A stretch of DNA of 50,425 bases, from assembly GCA_002404675.1 (NCBI GenBank), contig DHKE01000058.1, positions 30,554 to 80,978 on the forward strand, given 5' to 3'. The notes beneath the pieces are model-generated. The model did no database searches, was not told where the DNA came from, and worked only from the letters and a program-made list of their open reading frames with translations. Below are positions 44,101 through 50,425 of the stretch, one piece after another (the first letter of the stretch is position 1; every line of letters starts with the position of its first letter). Made by a program: the position numbers and the translations under genes. Source of the DNA: Porphyromonadaceae bacterium UBA4702 (GTDB taxonomy: Bacteria > Bacteroidota > Bacteroidia > Bacteroidales > Muribaculaceae).

Positions 44101-45688
44101 GAGCGCGGAGACCGTGCAGCTGTTCGCCTCTGTCGAGGGCGCGGACTATGCAGCCCTCTCCCCTGCCTACGACCGCGACAACGGCACTACCGGATGGAAA
44201 CGCCACACCGTAGACATCTCGCAGCTGCCTCGTGACAAATGGGTGCGCTTCGCCTTCAAGGGAACTACCGCGTGCGGAGCGGACATGTATCTCGACGCAT
44301 TCTCCATTGAGGAGGGCTGTGCCGTAGACGCCGCCGTGACGGCTGCGCAAGGGCCGCTGCGCATCGCGGCCGGCGAAACAGCTGACTATGTGGTGACTGT
44401 CAACAACTATGGTGTCGAGGACATCCCTGCCGGCACTGTCACAATGGCAGAACCGGGTGTCGAGGCCGTTTCTGCCGAGCTGCCCGCGATACCTGCCGGC
44501 GAGCGCGTGCAGGTGACGATGAGCCGTACATTCGCGCAGGGACGGCATGACCTGACGTTCAGCGTCAGCGTGCAGGACGACGGCAACGCTGCCAACAATG
44601 CGCTGCCGCTCACTGTCAACGCCACAGAGCCTCTGTTCCCCTCACCCACTGCCCTCACGGGCTTGCAGAACGCCGACGGTGCAGTGGAGCTGTCCTGGCT
44701 GCCAGCAACGGCACGTGGCGCAGTGACGGACGATTTCGAGAGCTACGAGGACTGGGCTATCGACGGCATCGGCGAGTGGCTCATGGCAGACCGCGACTAC
44801 GACCAGACCGTGTACATCAACGCTGGCAGCGTAATCCCCGGCGCGATGACCACATACCCCAACTGCACCGCGCCGAAGGCATGGCAGGTGTGCAACGCCG
44901 CAGCAATGGGGATAAACATCTGGGCAGAGGGTACGCCCCACAGCGGCGACAAGATGCTCATGGCGTCAGCCTCGCTCAACTATGTCAACTCTGACTGGGC
45001 TGTCTCGCCCATGCTCAACGGCCAGCAGCAGATACTTTCGTTCTACGCCAAGGCGTTCACCTCACAGGACACCCCGGCAGAGCGTATGCGCGTGCTGTAC
45101 TCCACTGGCAGCACCGTCCCGGAGGAGTTCACCGCGCTGCATACAGCCGACTATATCGAAGTGCCTGACACGTGGACTGAATACCGCTACGCCCTGCCCG
45201 AGGGGACGCGCCGCTTTGCAGTGCAGTGCGTCAGCGACGGCGCGTTTGCCCTGTTCCTCGACGACGTGACCTACAACGACTGCACAGTCCCCGTATGCAC
45301 GCTCACTGGCTACGAGGTGCTGCGCGAGGACGAGGTGATAGCCACTGTTCAGGAGCCGCGCTACACTGACGCTTCTGTCTCCGGGGGTGACAAGGCGCAG
45401 TATGCTGTCCGCGCCCTCTATGACAAGGGCGCATCGCCGGCTGCGGAGGTTACAGTTCAGCTTAGCGGAATGAACGGCATTTCAGCTGACGGCATCTCGG
45501 TTGCCGTAGAGGGGCGCGACATCATCGTCACAGGCGCGGCAGGACAGGCGCTGACGCTTGCAGCCGCCGACGGCAAGACGGTCAGCCGCATTGCGGCAGC
45601 CGCCGACAGCGAGCGCATCAGCGTCGCGGAGCAAGGCGTCTACATACTGCGTGTTGGCACATTCGCCCGCAAGGTGGCAGTGCGCTGA
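41186..45688 (+). CDS. Large modular secreted protein with MAM-like/FN3 modules and T9SS-type C-terminus
   Basis: 1500 residues. The signal peptide ends near LSAQ-22. Residues about 75-320 look like a repeated beta (propeller-like) region. FN3-like units (VSFSWTA/VLTWSAP types) begin near 421, 675 and 775. Three lectin-like 'choice-of-anchor J' modules begin near 520 (FAETFDTADDADLW), 880 (LTENFAGADMALYPW) and 1182 (DDFESYEDWAIDG). A CARDB-like domain lies at about 1046-1150. The last 70 residues (from MNGISADGIS, ending GVYILRVGTFARKVAVR) resemble a type-A sorting domain of type IX secretion. No catalytic motif is seen, so adhesion or glycan binding is likely but inferred. Confidence 0.78.
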   Translation: MTMKRYLIPLMLACGILPLSAQTGTPEQTRARGSRAVQLFPSSTRLPGSDGGEAAVRRAPVRRLEGVPPVKVRLGAMKTYDSSWTDSDDAGFYIIDANDGSMTLQHANSTFSTVIAAVKKGETMYCISTSEDLEHVYYNQYSASTWNSIGTKQEIDLVNVALDLTYDEKTRQVYGFFYAEDQNEYTKFAKFSLSTAEITALTDDNVERQAYACAADGNGTIYWLSSTRLGTINADGSGYTYLYSPKVYPERRNTMAYDPTTGLLYALVTTEQMQSGVRSYISSLYSIDPVSKAVTQIRQFPTEQGFAGLYVLPLEIADDAPGQVSDVSFSFTGDTPPLGTVTLTAPTKTHIGGTLTGPLTIIIELGGVEHAIYDVQPGARVTSEAYTFAEGTQQVTITVANSTDRGEALAMEVFAGRDVPAAPASVTLTQNEAGQPHISWTAVTAGASNGAIDAASLRYRVVRVTDNVTVADRLAATEYTDEAYVSNGRAVSYDVYASTVDGEGAPTRSNRLAIGVECTVPFAETFDTADDADLWTVEDLNGGATWQYSASSKHMYYKYDENRLPGDDWLYSPAIRLEAGKMYMLTYDYRSMMSSYPESFSVSLGTAATSAGMTRQLADHPQVKSGKVPDKGTAAFSVEAGGLYYIGFHETSAPNMYTLTLDNIALREISDKVPAAPALEITPGEGGALSATVTVTAPTADADGGTLEDLQRVVLMRADRAEAVKEFPSPAPGTALSFTDTDIAADGKYTYYAYGVNASGEGSETRVTAYIGKDDPGAVENLTLADVDGKPVLTWSAPTAGRNGGWFDASAMTYTVYRYFGDFDCLAQGLEATTLTDSELVIPAGEQLPASYVVRAVADGKNGVATESNYVLFGTPYAAPLTENFAGADMALYPWMSVTDEPLNSAWTLDASGRNPVALDYSGDQGLATFHSAGEVESGIGSWFISPKISLSAMESPVASFALYHSHIDGVTSAETVQLFASVEGADYAALSPAYDRDNGTTGWKRHTVDISQLPRDKWVRFAFKGTTACGADMYLDAFSIEEGCAVDAAVTAAQGPLRIAAGETADYVVTVNNYGVEDIPAGTVTMAEPGVEAVSAELPAIPAGERVQVTMSRTFAQGRHDLTFSVSVQDDGNAANNALPLTVNATEPLFPSPTALTGLQNADGAVELSWLPATARGAVTDDFESYEDWAIDGIGEWLMADRDYDQTVYINAGSVIPGAMTTYPNCTAPKAWQVCNAAAMGINIWAEGTPHSGDKMLMASASLNYVNSDWAVSPMLNGQQQILSFYAKAFTSQDTPAERMRVLYSTGSTVPEEFTALHTADYIEVPDTWTEYRYALPEGTRRFAVQCVSDGAFALFLDDVTYNDCTVPVCTLTGYEVLREDEVIATVQEPRYTDASVSGGDKAQYAVRALYDKGASPAAEVTVQLSGMNGISADGISVAVEGRDIIVTGAAGQALTLAAADGKTVSRIAAAADSERISVAEQGVYILRVGTFARKVAVR

Positions 45689-45736
45689 CCCCTAAACGAC
45701 ATACGCTATACGCAAGCAGGGGGGATTGCGGGATCA

Positions 45737-46810
45737 TCAGGAGGCGAGGAGCTGGCGGAGGTACTTGACGCGGATGCCGTAGTTGAAGCCTTGCGTGCCG
45801 TTGATGCCGGCGAAGTTGATTGCCACGAGTTGTCCTTGCAGGTTGACGACTGGCGAGCCGCTGCTGCCGGGCAGTGCCGGTATGGAGTACATGATGCGGT
45901 CGGCAGTGCGCTGGCTCACTGCGCCGCTGTTGAACTGCGACTTGATGCCCTCGTTGGTAAGCGCGAGCTGCGGGCCGAGGTTGAAGCCGGTCATGAAGAG
46001 GCGGCTGTTCTTGTCCTCCTTTATCTTGCCTATTAGTTTTTCCTTGAATGTGTAGTCCTCGAGCGGGTCGCCCTCCCCTACCTCGAATATGTGGTGACCC
46101 TCGGGGGTGCGCTTGTCCTTGAGCTGTATTATGGCGAGGTCATGCTCCGGGTCGGCCTTGGTGACCACGCAGGGTATGAAGTCTGTCGAGGAGGTGACGT
46201 GAGTGTCGTTGTAGGCGATGCTTATCTGGTTGTGGTATGTAATGTCAGACTGGCTGGCGTTGATGTCGTCCACCGCGCTGTAGTATTGCTGGCACTCCTG
46301 CATCTCGGCGGCGAGCTGCTGCTCTGCCTGAAGGAGGGTGTTGTAGTCGTCTGCGCTTGTGTACATGTCGTAGTATGCCATCTGGCGAGCTTGTGAGATC
46401 TGCTGGTACTGTGAGTTCAGCTCGTTGTAGTACTCCTCGACGGCGGCCTTGATGTAGCGGAGTATCTGGTCAACGTTCTTGTTGATGTCCTTCTCGCTTG
46501 CAGTCGATGCCACGACGTGGTTGTTGGTGGCTATCTCTCCGTGTTCGGATACGAAAAAGCCTGTGCCGTAGTGCGTTGCCGGCTGGACGCTGTCGAGCTC
46601 AGTGGCGATTCCGGAGATGCCCTCCTCCTCGTCGTAGTCGGAGAAGTAGATTGACTCGCCGTTGGAGAGGGTGATTTCGTAGAAGCTTTCGTTCTGCACG
46701 AGCACTACGCCAGACGAGGTCATCTGTTCGATCTCCTTTTCAGACATGTTGCTGCATGCCGTGGTGAGTGCGGCGAGCAGCATGATGATGATTGCGTAGA
46801 GTTTATTCAT
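45737..46810 (-). CDS. Trypsin-like serine protease lipoprotein with coiled-coil insert
   Basis: 357 residues; the lipoprotein signal ends AALTTAC with Cys at 19. The chymotrypsin-fold triad is readable: H98 (IATNNHVV), D224 (PEHDLAIIQLKD) and S317 (LPGSSGSPVVN). Between His and Asp lies a charged helical stretch at about 105-185 (AAVEEYYNELNSQYQQISQA, LLQAEQQLAAEMQE) that reads as a coiled coil and is far longer than the loop in DegP-like proteases. No PDZ domain follows. It shares direction with pdxB, 37 bases away, and is convergent with the large surface protein. Confidence 0.82.
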   Translation of the reverse strand: MNKLYAIIIMLLAALTTACSNMSEKEIEQMTSSGVVLVQNESFYEITLSNGESIYFSDYDEEEGISGIATELDSVQPATHYGTGFFVSEHGEIATNNHVVASTASEKDINKNVDQILRYIKAAVEEYYNELNSQYQQISQARQMAYYDMYTSADDYNTLLQAEQQLAAEMQECQQYYSAVDDINASQSDITYHNQISIAYNDTHVTSSTDFIPCVVTKADPEHDLAIIQLKDKRTPEGHHIFEVGEGDPLEDYTFKEKLIGKIKEDKNSRLFMTGFNLGPQLALTNEGIKSQFNSGAVSQRTADRIMYSIPALPGSSGSPVVNLQGQLVAINFAGINGTQGFNYGIRVKYLRQLLAS

Positions 46811-46847
46811 TTGCGTACGTCTTTGGGTTTGTGTTGGTTGATATGTG

Positions 46848-47861
46848 TTACTTCACTTCCGGGCGGAATTTGTATTCAGCCCTCAGGGTGTCGAATTTTT
46901 CGGGGTGGGCCAACAGCTGGTCCATTACTGGCTGCGGGTCGAAGCTGTCCGCAATGGCGCGTGCGTTGAGGCCTTTGGGGCATGAGTATGCCGGTGCGAG
47001 GCCGGAGGTGTCGATGTCCCAGCCGAAGTGGCAGCGCAGAGCCTCGAGAGCCATGCGTGTGGCGCGTTGCTTCCCCTCAAGCGAGTAGCCGGCGATGTGG
47101 TACGTTGCGGTGTCGGCAACGCGGAGCAGGTCGCGGTTGATGTCGGGTTCTCCCTCCCAGGTGTCTATAATGGCGTGTATGCCGCGAGTGCGTATTGCGT
47201 CGAGGAGCGCGTTGTTGTCAGCCACGGGGCCGCGAGCGGCATTTACGATCCACGCTCCGCTGCGCATCATCTGCAGCTCCCTCTCCCCTATCAGGTGGTA
47301 TGTGGGGTGCTGTCCGGTGCGGGTCATTGGGACATGGAGCGTGACCACGTCAGACTGCTGCAAGAGCGTGTCGAGCGGCGTGTCGTGGTACTGCAGCGTG
47401 CCGTCGGCGGCTTTCGGGGGGTCGCTGACGAGTATTTTTGCGCCGAGGCGCAACGCCCAGTCGGCGACGATGCTCCCCACGCCGCCGCAGCCCACGATGC
47501 CTATGGTGGCGTGTGCCGGGTCAATGCCGTGGCTTATCAGGCAGCTCCATAAGTACTGCGCCACTCCGGGTGCGTTGCACGCCGGGGCGTTTACGGTCTT
47601 TATTCCTGCGCTGTGGCACCACGGCAGGTCAAACTGATCCATGCCAATGGTGGCGGTGGCTATAATCTGCACGCTTGAGCCGGCAAGCAGCTCGGCGTTG
47701 CAGCGTGTGCGCGTGCGTATCACCATGGCGTCGGCATCGGCGACAAGCTGCGGGGTGAAGCCGAACTGCGGCACATAGGCCGTGTCGGCGAATGGCTCGA
47801 TGCGTCCGCGTATGAAAGGTATGTCGGAGTCGATTACTACTTTGGGGCGTTTATCGTTCAT
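46848..47861 (-). CDS. pdxB: 4-phosphoerythronate dehydrogenase
   Basis: NAD-dependent D-2-hydroxyacid dehydrogenase of the DXP-dependent pyridoxal phosphate route. It has 337 residues, close to the family length. The Rossmann motif is GIVGCGGVGSIVADWALRLG near 123-142. The D-2-hydroxyacid features are VTLHVPMTRTGQHPTYHLIG, NAARGPVADNNALLDAI and the catalytic His in ATYHIAGYSLEGK. NAPACNAPGVAQYLWSCL near the start of the NAD domain and the C-terminal dimerisation part are of PdxB type. It overlaps the upstream membrane-protein gene by 4 bases. Confidence 0.92.
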   Translation of the reverse strand: MNDKRPKVVIDSDIPFIRGRIEPFADTAYVPQFGFTPQLVADADAMVIRTRTRCNAELLAGSSVQIIATATIGMDQFDLPWCHSAGIKTVNAPACNAPGVAQYLWSCLISHGIDPAHATIGIVGCGGVGSIVADWALRLGAKILVSDPPKAADGTLQYHDTPLDTLLQQSDVVTLHVPMTRTGQHPTYHLIGERELQMMRSGAWIVNAARGPVADNNALLDAIRTRGIHAIIDTWEGEPDINRDLLRVADTATYHIAGYSLEGKQRATRMALEALRCHFGWDIDTSGLAPAYSCPKGLNARAIADSFDPQPVMDQLLAHPEKFDTLRAEYKFRPEVK

Positions 47862-48808
47862 AATTGCATGATTTGCATTACATAGAGCGCGGTGTATGCT
47901 GCGCTTAGGGTAAGGATGAGGGGTGTGGGCGATGCGTTGGTGTTTTCGCTGGTGATGCCGGCTGTGAAGAAGCCTGTCAGGAGGCTGACGGCCGGGACGT
48001 AGACTGCGAAATTGGTGTAGTCAACGGCCATGGCGAGTGCCATGACGGTGAGCAGCGTCCCTATGGCGCGGTTCTGCCGCATGATGAGGGTGCTGCGGGT
48101 CTGCGGCGTCATAGCTGCGCGTACCATCAGCACGATGCCTGTGAGGGCTGTCAGCGCGGCTGCTGCGAGCGCGCCCCATTGGCTGGTGATGCCGCTCTCC
48201 CACACTTCGGGGAGTCGTATCTCAAATGGCGAAACCGCACCGAAGCCGAGCATTATCGCCCATGGCGCGGCAAGCCCCATGAGGTATGCCGCGATAGCCT
48301 TGGCGTTTAGCTGCCCGAGGATTGCCGCTGCGGGGAGCAGGGCGAGCGCGAGGGGTATGAATGCGTATTGCGTCATTGCGCCGAATGAGGTTGCCGAGGC
48401 TGCAAGAAACAACTCTCTGGCTGCGTCGCGGTCGGCACGCGGGAGCAGCTGCCGCAGCGCAAGGACGGCGGCGGCGGCGAGCAGCGAGGCGGAGGAGGGC
48501 GAGACGGTGACAGCGGGGACGGCCGCCGTGGCTATGAGGAAGAACGTCGCGGGAAGAGCAGACGTGCCGGGCTCGAGGTTGCAGCGGCGGTTGAGTTGTA
48601 TGGCGGCTATGCTGACTGTCCAAAGGACGAGGGTTTGCGCCACAAAGCCCCACAGCGGTTCTGTGAGCCACTGCGAGATGTCGGGAGGGCAAAGATATGC
48701 GTCGGTGCGCAACAGGGGCTGTATGCCGCTGCAAAACGCGGTGACGGAGGCTGTGGCGGCTGCTGCAAGAGCCGCCAGGTAGCCTGGCATATCGTCTACT
48801 TTGCTCAT
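47858..48808 (-). CDS. Polytopic membrane protein of unknown function
   Basis: 316 residues, Ala/Leu-rich, with about 8-9 hydrophobic segments over the whole length (for example 7-25, 57-75, 85-120, 140-160, 163-185, 206-228, 246-275, 290-312). No catalytic motif is visible; its general look resembles DUF6427-like Bacteroidota membrane proteins, a tentative link. It is translationally coupled to pdxB (ATGA). The 43 bases between it and purD hold the palindromic repeat, so its translation start lies 22 bases after a strong hairpin in the same message. Confidence 0.65.
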   Translation of the reverse strand: MSKVDDMPGYLAALAAAATASVTAFCSGIQPLLRTDAYLCPPDISQWLTEPLWGFVAQTLVLWTVSIAAIQLNRRCNLEPGTSALPATFFLIATAAVPAVTVSPSSASLLAAAAVLALRQLLPRADRDAARELFLAASATSFGAMTQYAFIPLALALLPAAAILGQLNAKAIAAYLMGLAAPWAIMLGFGAVSPFEIRLPEVWESGITSQWGALAAAALTALTGIVLMVRAAMTPQTRSTLIMRQNRAIGTLLTVMALAMAVDYTNFAVYVPAVSLLTGFFTAGITSENTNASPTPLILTLSAAYTALYVMQIMQL

Positions 48809-48829
48809 TTATGTCTCTGCGTCGTTTGG

Positions 48830-48855
48830 GCGGACACGGCACGCCGTGTCCCTAC
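48830..48855. repeat. Single copy of the 26-base palindromic repeat, at the purD stop
   Basis: All 26 bases match the copy at 15862-15887. The palindrome GGACACGGC-AC-GCCGTGTCC occupies 48832-48851. The outer end of the unit (GTAG on the minus strand, 48855-48852) contains the purD TAG stop codon. Confidence 0.85.
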
Positions 48856-50126
48856 TTTTGGAGGTCGTCGGCGATGTCGCGGCGGTAGTATCGGCCGTCG
48901 AAGGTGACGGTTTCGGCTGCTGCCTTGGCGCGGCTCGCTGCTTCCACTATGGTGTCTGCCATGGCTGTGAGCGCAATCACACGCCCGCCGGAGGTTACGG
49001 TGTTGCCTTCCTCGTCGGTTTCCGCTCCTGCGGCAAAGGGGATTATGTCCGCGCCTAGTCCAGAAAGGCCGCTGATGCGCTTCCCCTTCTCGTATGCGCC
49101 TGGATAGCCGGCAGAGGTGAGCATGACGGTGACGGCGGCTTGTGGCGAAACGGTGAGCGTCTTCAGCCCCAGCGTGCTGTCTGCGATGCCTTCGAGCAGG
49201 TCAACGATGTCGGAGGTGATGCGCGGCATGACTACTTCGGTCTCGGGGTCGCCCATACGGACGTTGTATTCGATGACCATCGGGTCGCCCTCCACGTTCA
49301 TCAGGCCGAGGAAAATGAATCCTTTGTAGGGTATCTCTTCCTGGCGCAGCCCCTCAATGGTGGGTATGACGATGCGTTGCTCAACACGCTGCATGAACTC
49401 CTCGTCGGCAAACGGCACCGGAGAGACTGCGCCCATGCCGCCGGTGTTCAGGCCGGTATCGCCCTCCCCTATTCGCTTGTAGTCTTTCGCTACCGGGAGT
49501 ATGCGGTAGTCCTCGCCGTCGGTGGCGACGAATACGGAACACTCGATGCCAGAGAGGTACTGTTCGATGACGACGGTCTGGGAAGCGTCGCCGAACATGC
49601 CGTCGAGCATGTCGCGCAGCGAGCCTTTCGCAACTTCGAGCGAATCGAGTATAAGCACGCCCTTGCCGGCAGCCAGCCCGTCGGCCTTGAGGACGTAGGG
49701 GGGCTTCATCGACTCGAGGAAGCCTATGCCCTCCTCCACGGTGTCGGCGGTGACGGTCATGAAGCGTGCCGTGGGTATGCCGTGGCGGAACATGAACTCC
49801 TTGGCAAACTCCTTGCTTCCCTCGAGGCGCGCCCCTGCGCTGCACGGGCCGATCACCTTGACCGGGGAGTCTGCAAATGTGTCAGCTATGCCTTCGACCA
49901 GGGGCTGCTCCGGGCCTACGACTATCATGTCGATGTCATGGCCGTCGGTGAAGCGGCGTATCGCGTCGAAGTCCGTTGGCTTCATGTCTACGCGGGTGCC
50001 GTAGGGCGATGCGTTGCCGGGCGCGGTGTATAGGGCGCGCGTGCGGGGGCTTGCCGCGATGCTGCGTGCTATCGCCGCTTCCCTGCCGCCGCTTCCGAGG
50101 AGGAGTATGTTGAGAAAATCTTTCAT
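48852..50126 (-). CDS. purD: Phosphoribosylamine-glycine ligase (GAR synthetase)
   Basis: ATP-grasp enzyme of purine synthesis, second step. It has 424 residues. The N-terminal domain has LLLGSGGREAAIARSIAAS; GPEQPLVEGIADTF and EGSKEFAKEFMFRHGIPTA begin the ATP-grasp. YVLKADGLAAGKGVLI binds ATP, and the closing blocks NTGGMGAVSPVP and EYNVRMGDPETEVVMPR carry metal ligands. The C-terminal domain has VMLTSAGYPGAYEKG. The chain ends ADDLQK with its TAG stop inside the palindromic repeat. purC lies 24 kb away. Confidence 0.96.
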   Translation of the reverse strand: MKDFLNILLLGSGGREAAIARSIAASPRTRALYTAPGNASPYGTRVDMKPTDFDAIRRFTDGHDIDMIVVGPEQPLVEGIADTFADSPVKVIGPCSAGARLEGSKEFAKEFMFRHGIPTARFMTVTADTVEEGIGFLESMKPPYVLKADGLAAGKGVLILDSLEVAKGSLRDMLDGMFGDASQTVVIEQYLSGIECSVFVATDGEDYRILPVAKDYKRIGEGDTGLNTGGMGAVSPVPFADEEFMQRVEQRIVIPTIEGLRQEEIPYKGFIFLGLMNVEGDPMVIEYNVRMGDPETEVVMPRITSDIVDLLEGIADSTLGLKTLTVSPQAAVTVMLTSAGYPGAYEKGKRISGLSGLGADIIPFAAGAETDEEGNTVTSGGRVIALTAMADTIVEAASRAKAAAETVTFDGRYYRRDIADDLQK

Positions 50127-50167
50127 GGCTTGGTAATGATAACGGAATACTCAGTATGTGCTTTTCT

Positions 50168-50425
50168 TTACTTGTCAGTGTTGTCGGCCGGGGAGTCCTC
50201 TGCGGACTGCTTTTTCATCCAGGTGCGGCGCGAGCGCATTATCTTGCCGTCCACACGGTCTATGTTGACGGCGAAGTCGGCGGAGATTTTCGGGCCTTTG
50301 TCGGGGACTATGGTTGCCGGCTTGGCGCGGTATTCACGCGGCTTGCGGTCTCGGTCGTCGCGTTTGAAGTCACGCTTGCGGTCGTCCTTCCGGAAATCCC
50401 CTCGGAAGTCCTTGCGGCCCTCGTC
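50168..50425 (-). CDS. C-terminal end of an Arg/Asp-rich protein (cut by window edge)
   Basis: 85 residues, open to the window edge and ending in TAA at 50168-50170. The visible part begins with repeated RKDFR/RKRDFKRDD runs of alternating basic and acidic residues, then a more ordered tail (KPATIVPDKGPKISADFAVN, then IDRVDGKIMRSRRTWMKK). Such RD-rich stretches are common extensions on RNA-binding enzymes of this phylum, but I cannot name the gene from its end. It precedes purD by 41 bases on the same strand. Confidence 0.7.
   Translation of the reverse strand, partial: DEGRKDFRGDFRKDDRKRDFKRDDRDRKPREYRAKPATIVPDKGPKISADFAVNIDRVDGKIMRSRRTWMKKQSAEDSPADNTDK

Noticed and set aside
45689-45736. 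Possible bidirectional terminator between the large surface protein and the trypsin-like protease
   Set aside because: Only CCCCT and AGGGG can pair across a loop of about 24 bases, with no T run on either strand.

Overview
The window is dense bacterial DNA of fairly high G+C with short intergenic gaps, and it reads as a member of the Bacteroidales (phylum Bacteroidota). The reasons are promoters of the Bacteroidota type (TTTG or TTG, about 19-21 bases, then TAnnTTTG), very weak Shine-Dalgarno sites, family proteins largely confined to this phylum (DUF4294, DUF3098, the long signal peptidase I, the LptE-TPR-SecG cluster), and a very long secreted protein whose C-terminus resembles a type IX secretion sorting domain. 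A Muribaculaceae-like genome is my best guess; the sequence alone does not fix the family.

Layout. 1-11424 (minus strand) is one long housekeeping run: Na/Pi symporter, GDP-mannose pyrophosphorylase, dapB, lepB, a WbqC-like gene, DUF4294, nadB, an S41 peptidase and the 5' half of mfd. A divergent promoter at 11.7 kb starts the plus-strand run ftsX-DUF3098-uppP-truB-queA. After a hairpin and a paired palindromic repeat, 16.0-19.1 kb holds a secreted cluster: a C10 (streptopain-family) lipoprotein protease followed by two paralogous lipoproteins, the first with a C-terminal beta-gamma-crystallin domain. Then come an SDR gene, mtaB, a GT2 glycosyltransferase and surE. Facing them on the minus strand are menG, purC and cdd.

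25.6-35.7 kb carries two unrelated restriction-modification cassettes set among ordinary genes (flippase, outer-membrane barrel, queG, RNase H, alkaline phosphatase). The first has a circularly permuted cytosine-C5 methyltransferase overlapping a putative endonuclease; the second has a beta-class adenine methyltransferase and a putative PD-(D/E)XK nuclease. 35.7-39.5 kb is an envelope operon (acyltransferase, sigma-54 activator, lptE, TPR protein, secG). 40.4-45.7 kb encodes a small Sel1-like exported protein and a 1500-residue modular surface protein. 45.7-50.4 kb (minus) holds a trypsin-like lipoprotein, pdxB, a polytopic membrane protein, purD and the 3' end of an Arg/Asp-rich gene.

The parts I find most worth following are the C10 protease/beta-gamma-crystallin lipoprotein cluster, the permuted methyltransferase system, and a family of GGACACGGC palindromes present as a twin, a decayed copy, and a single copy that supplies the purD stop codon. 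I saw no CRISPR array, tRNA, rRNA or transposase.
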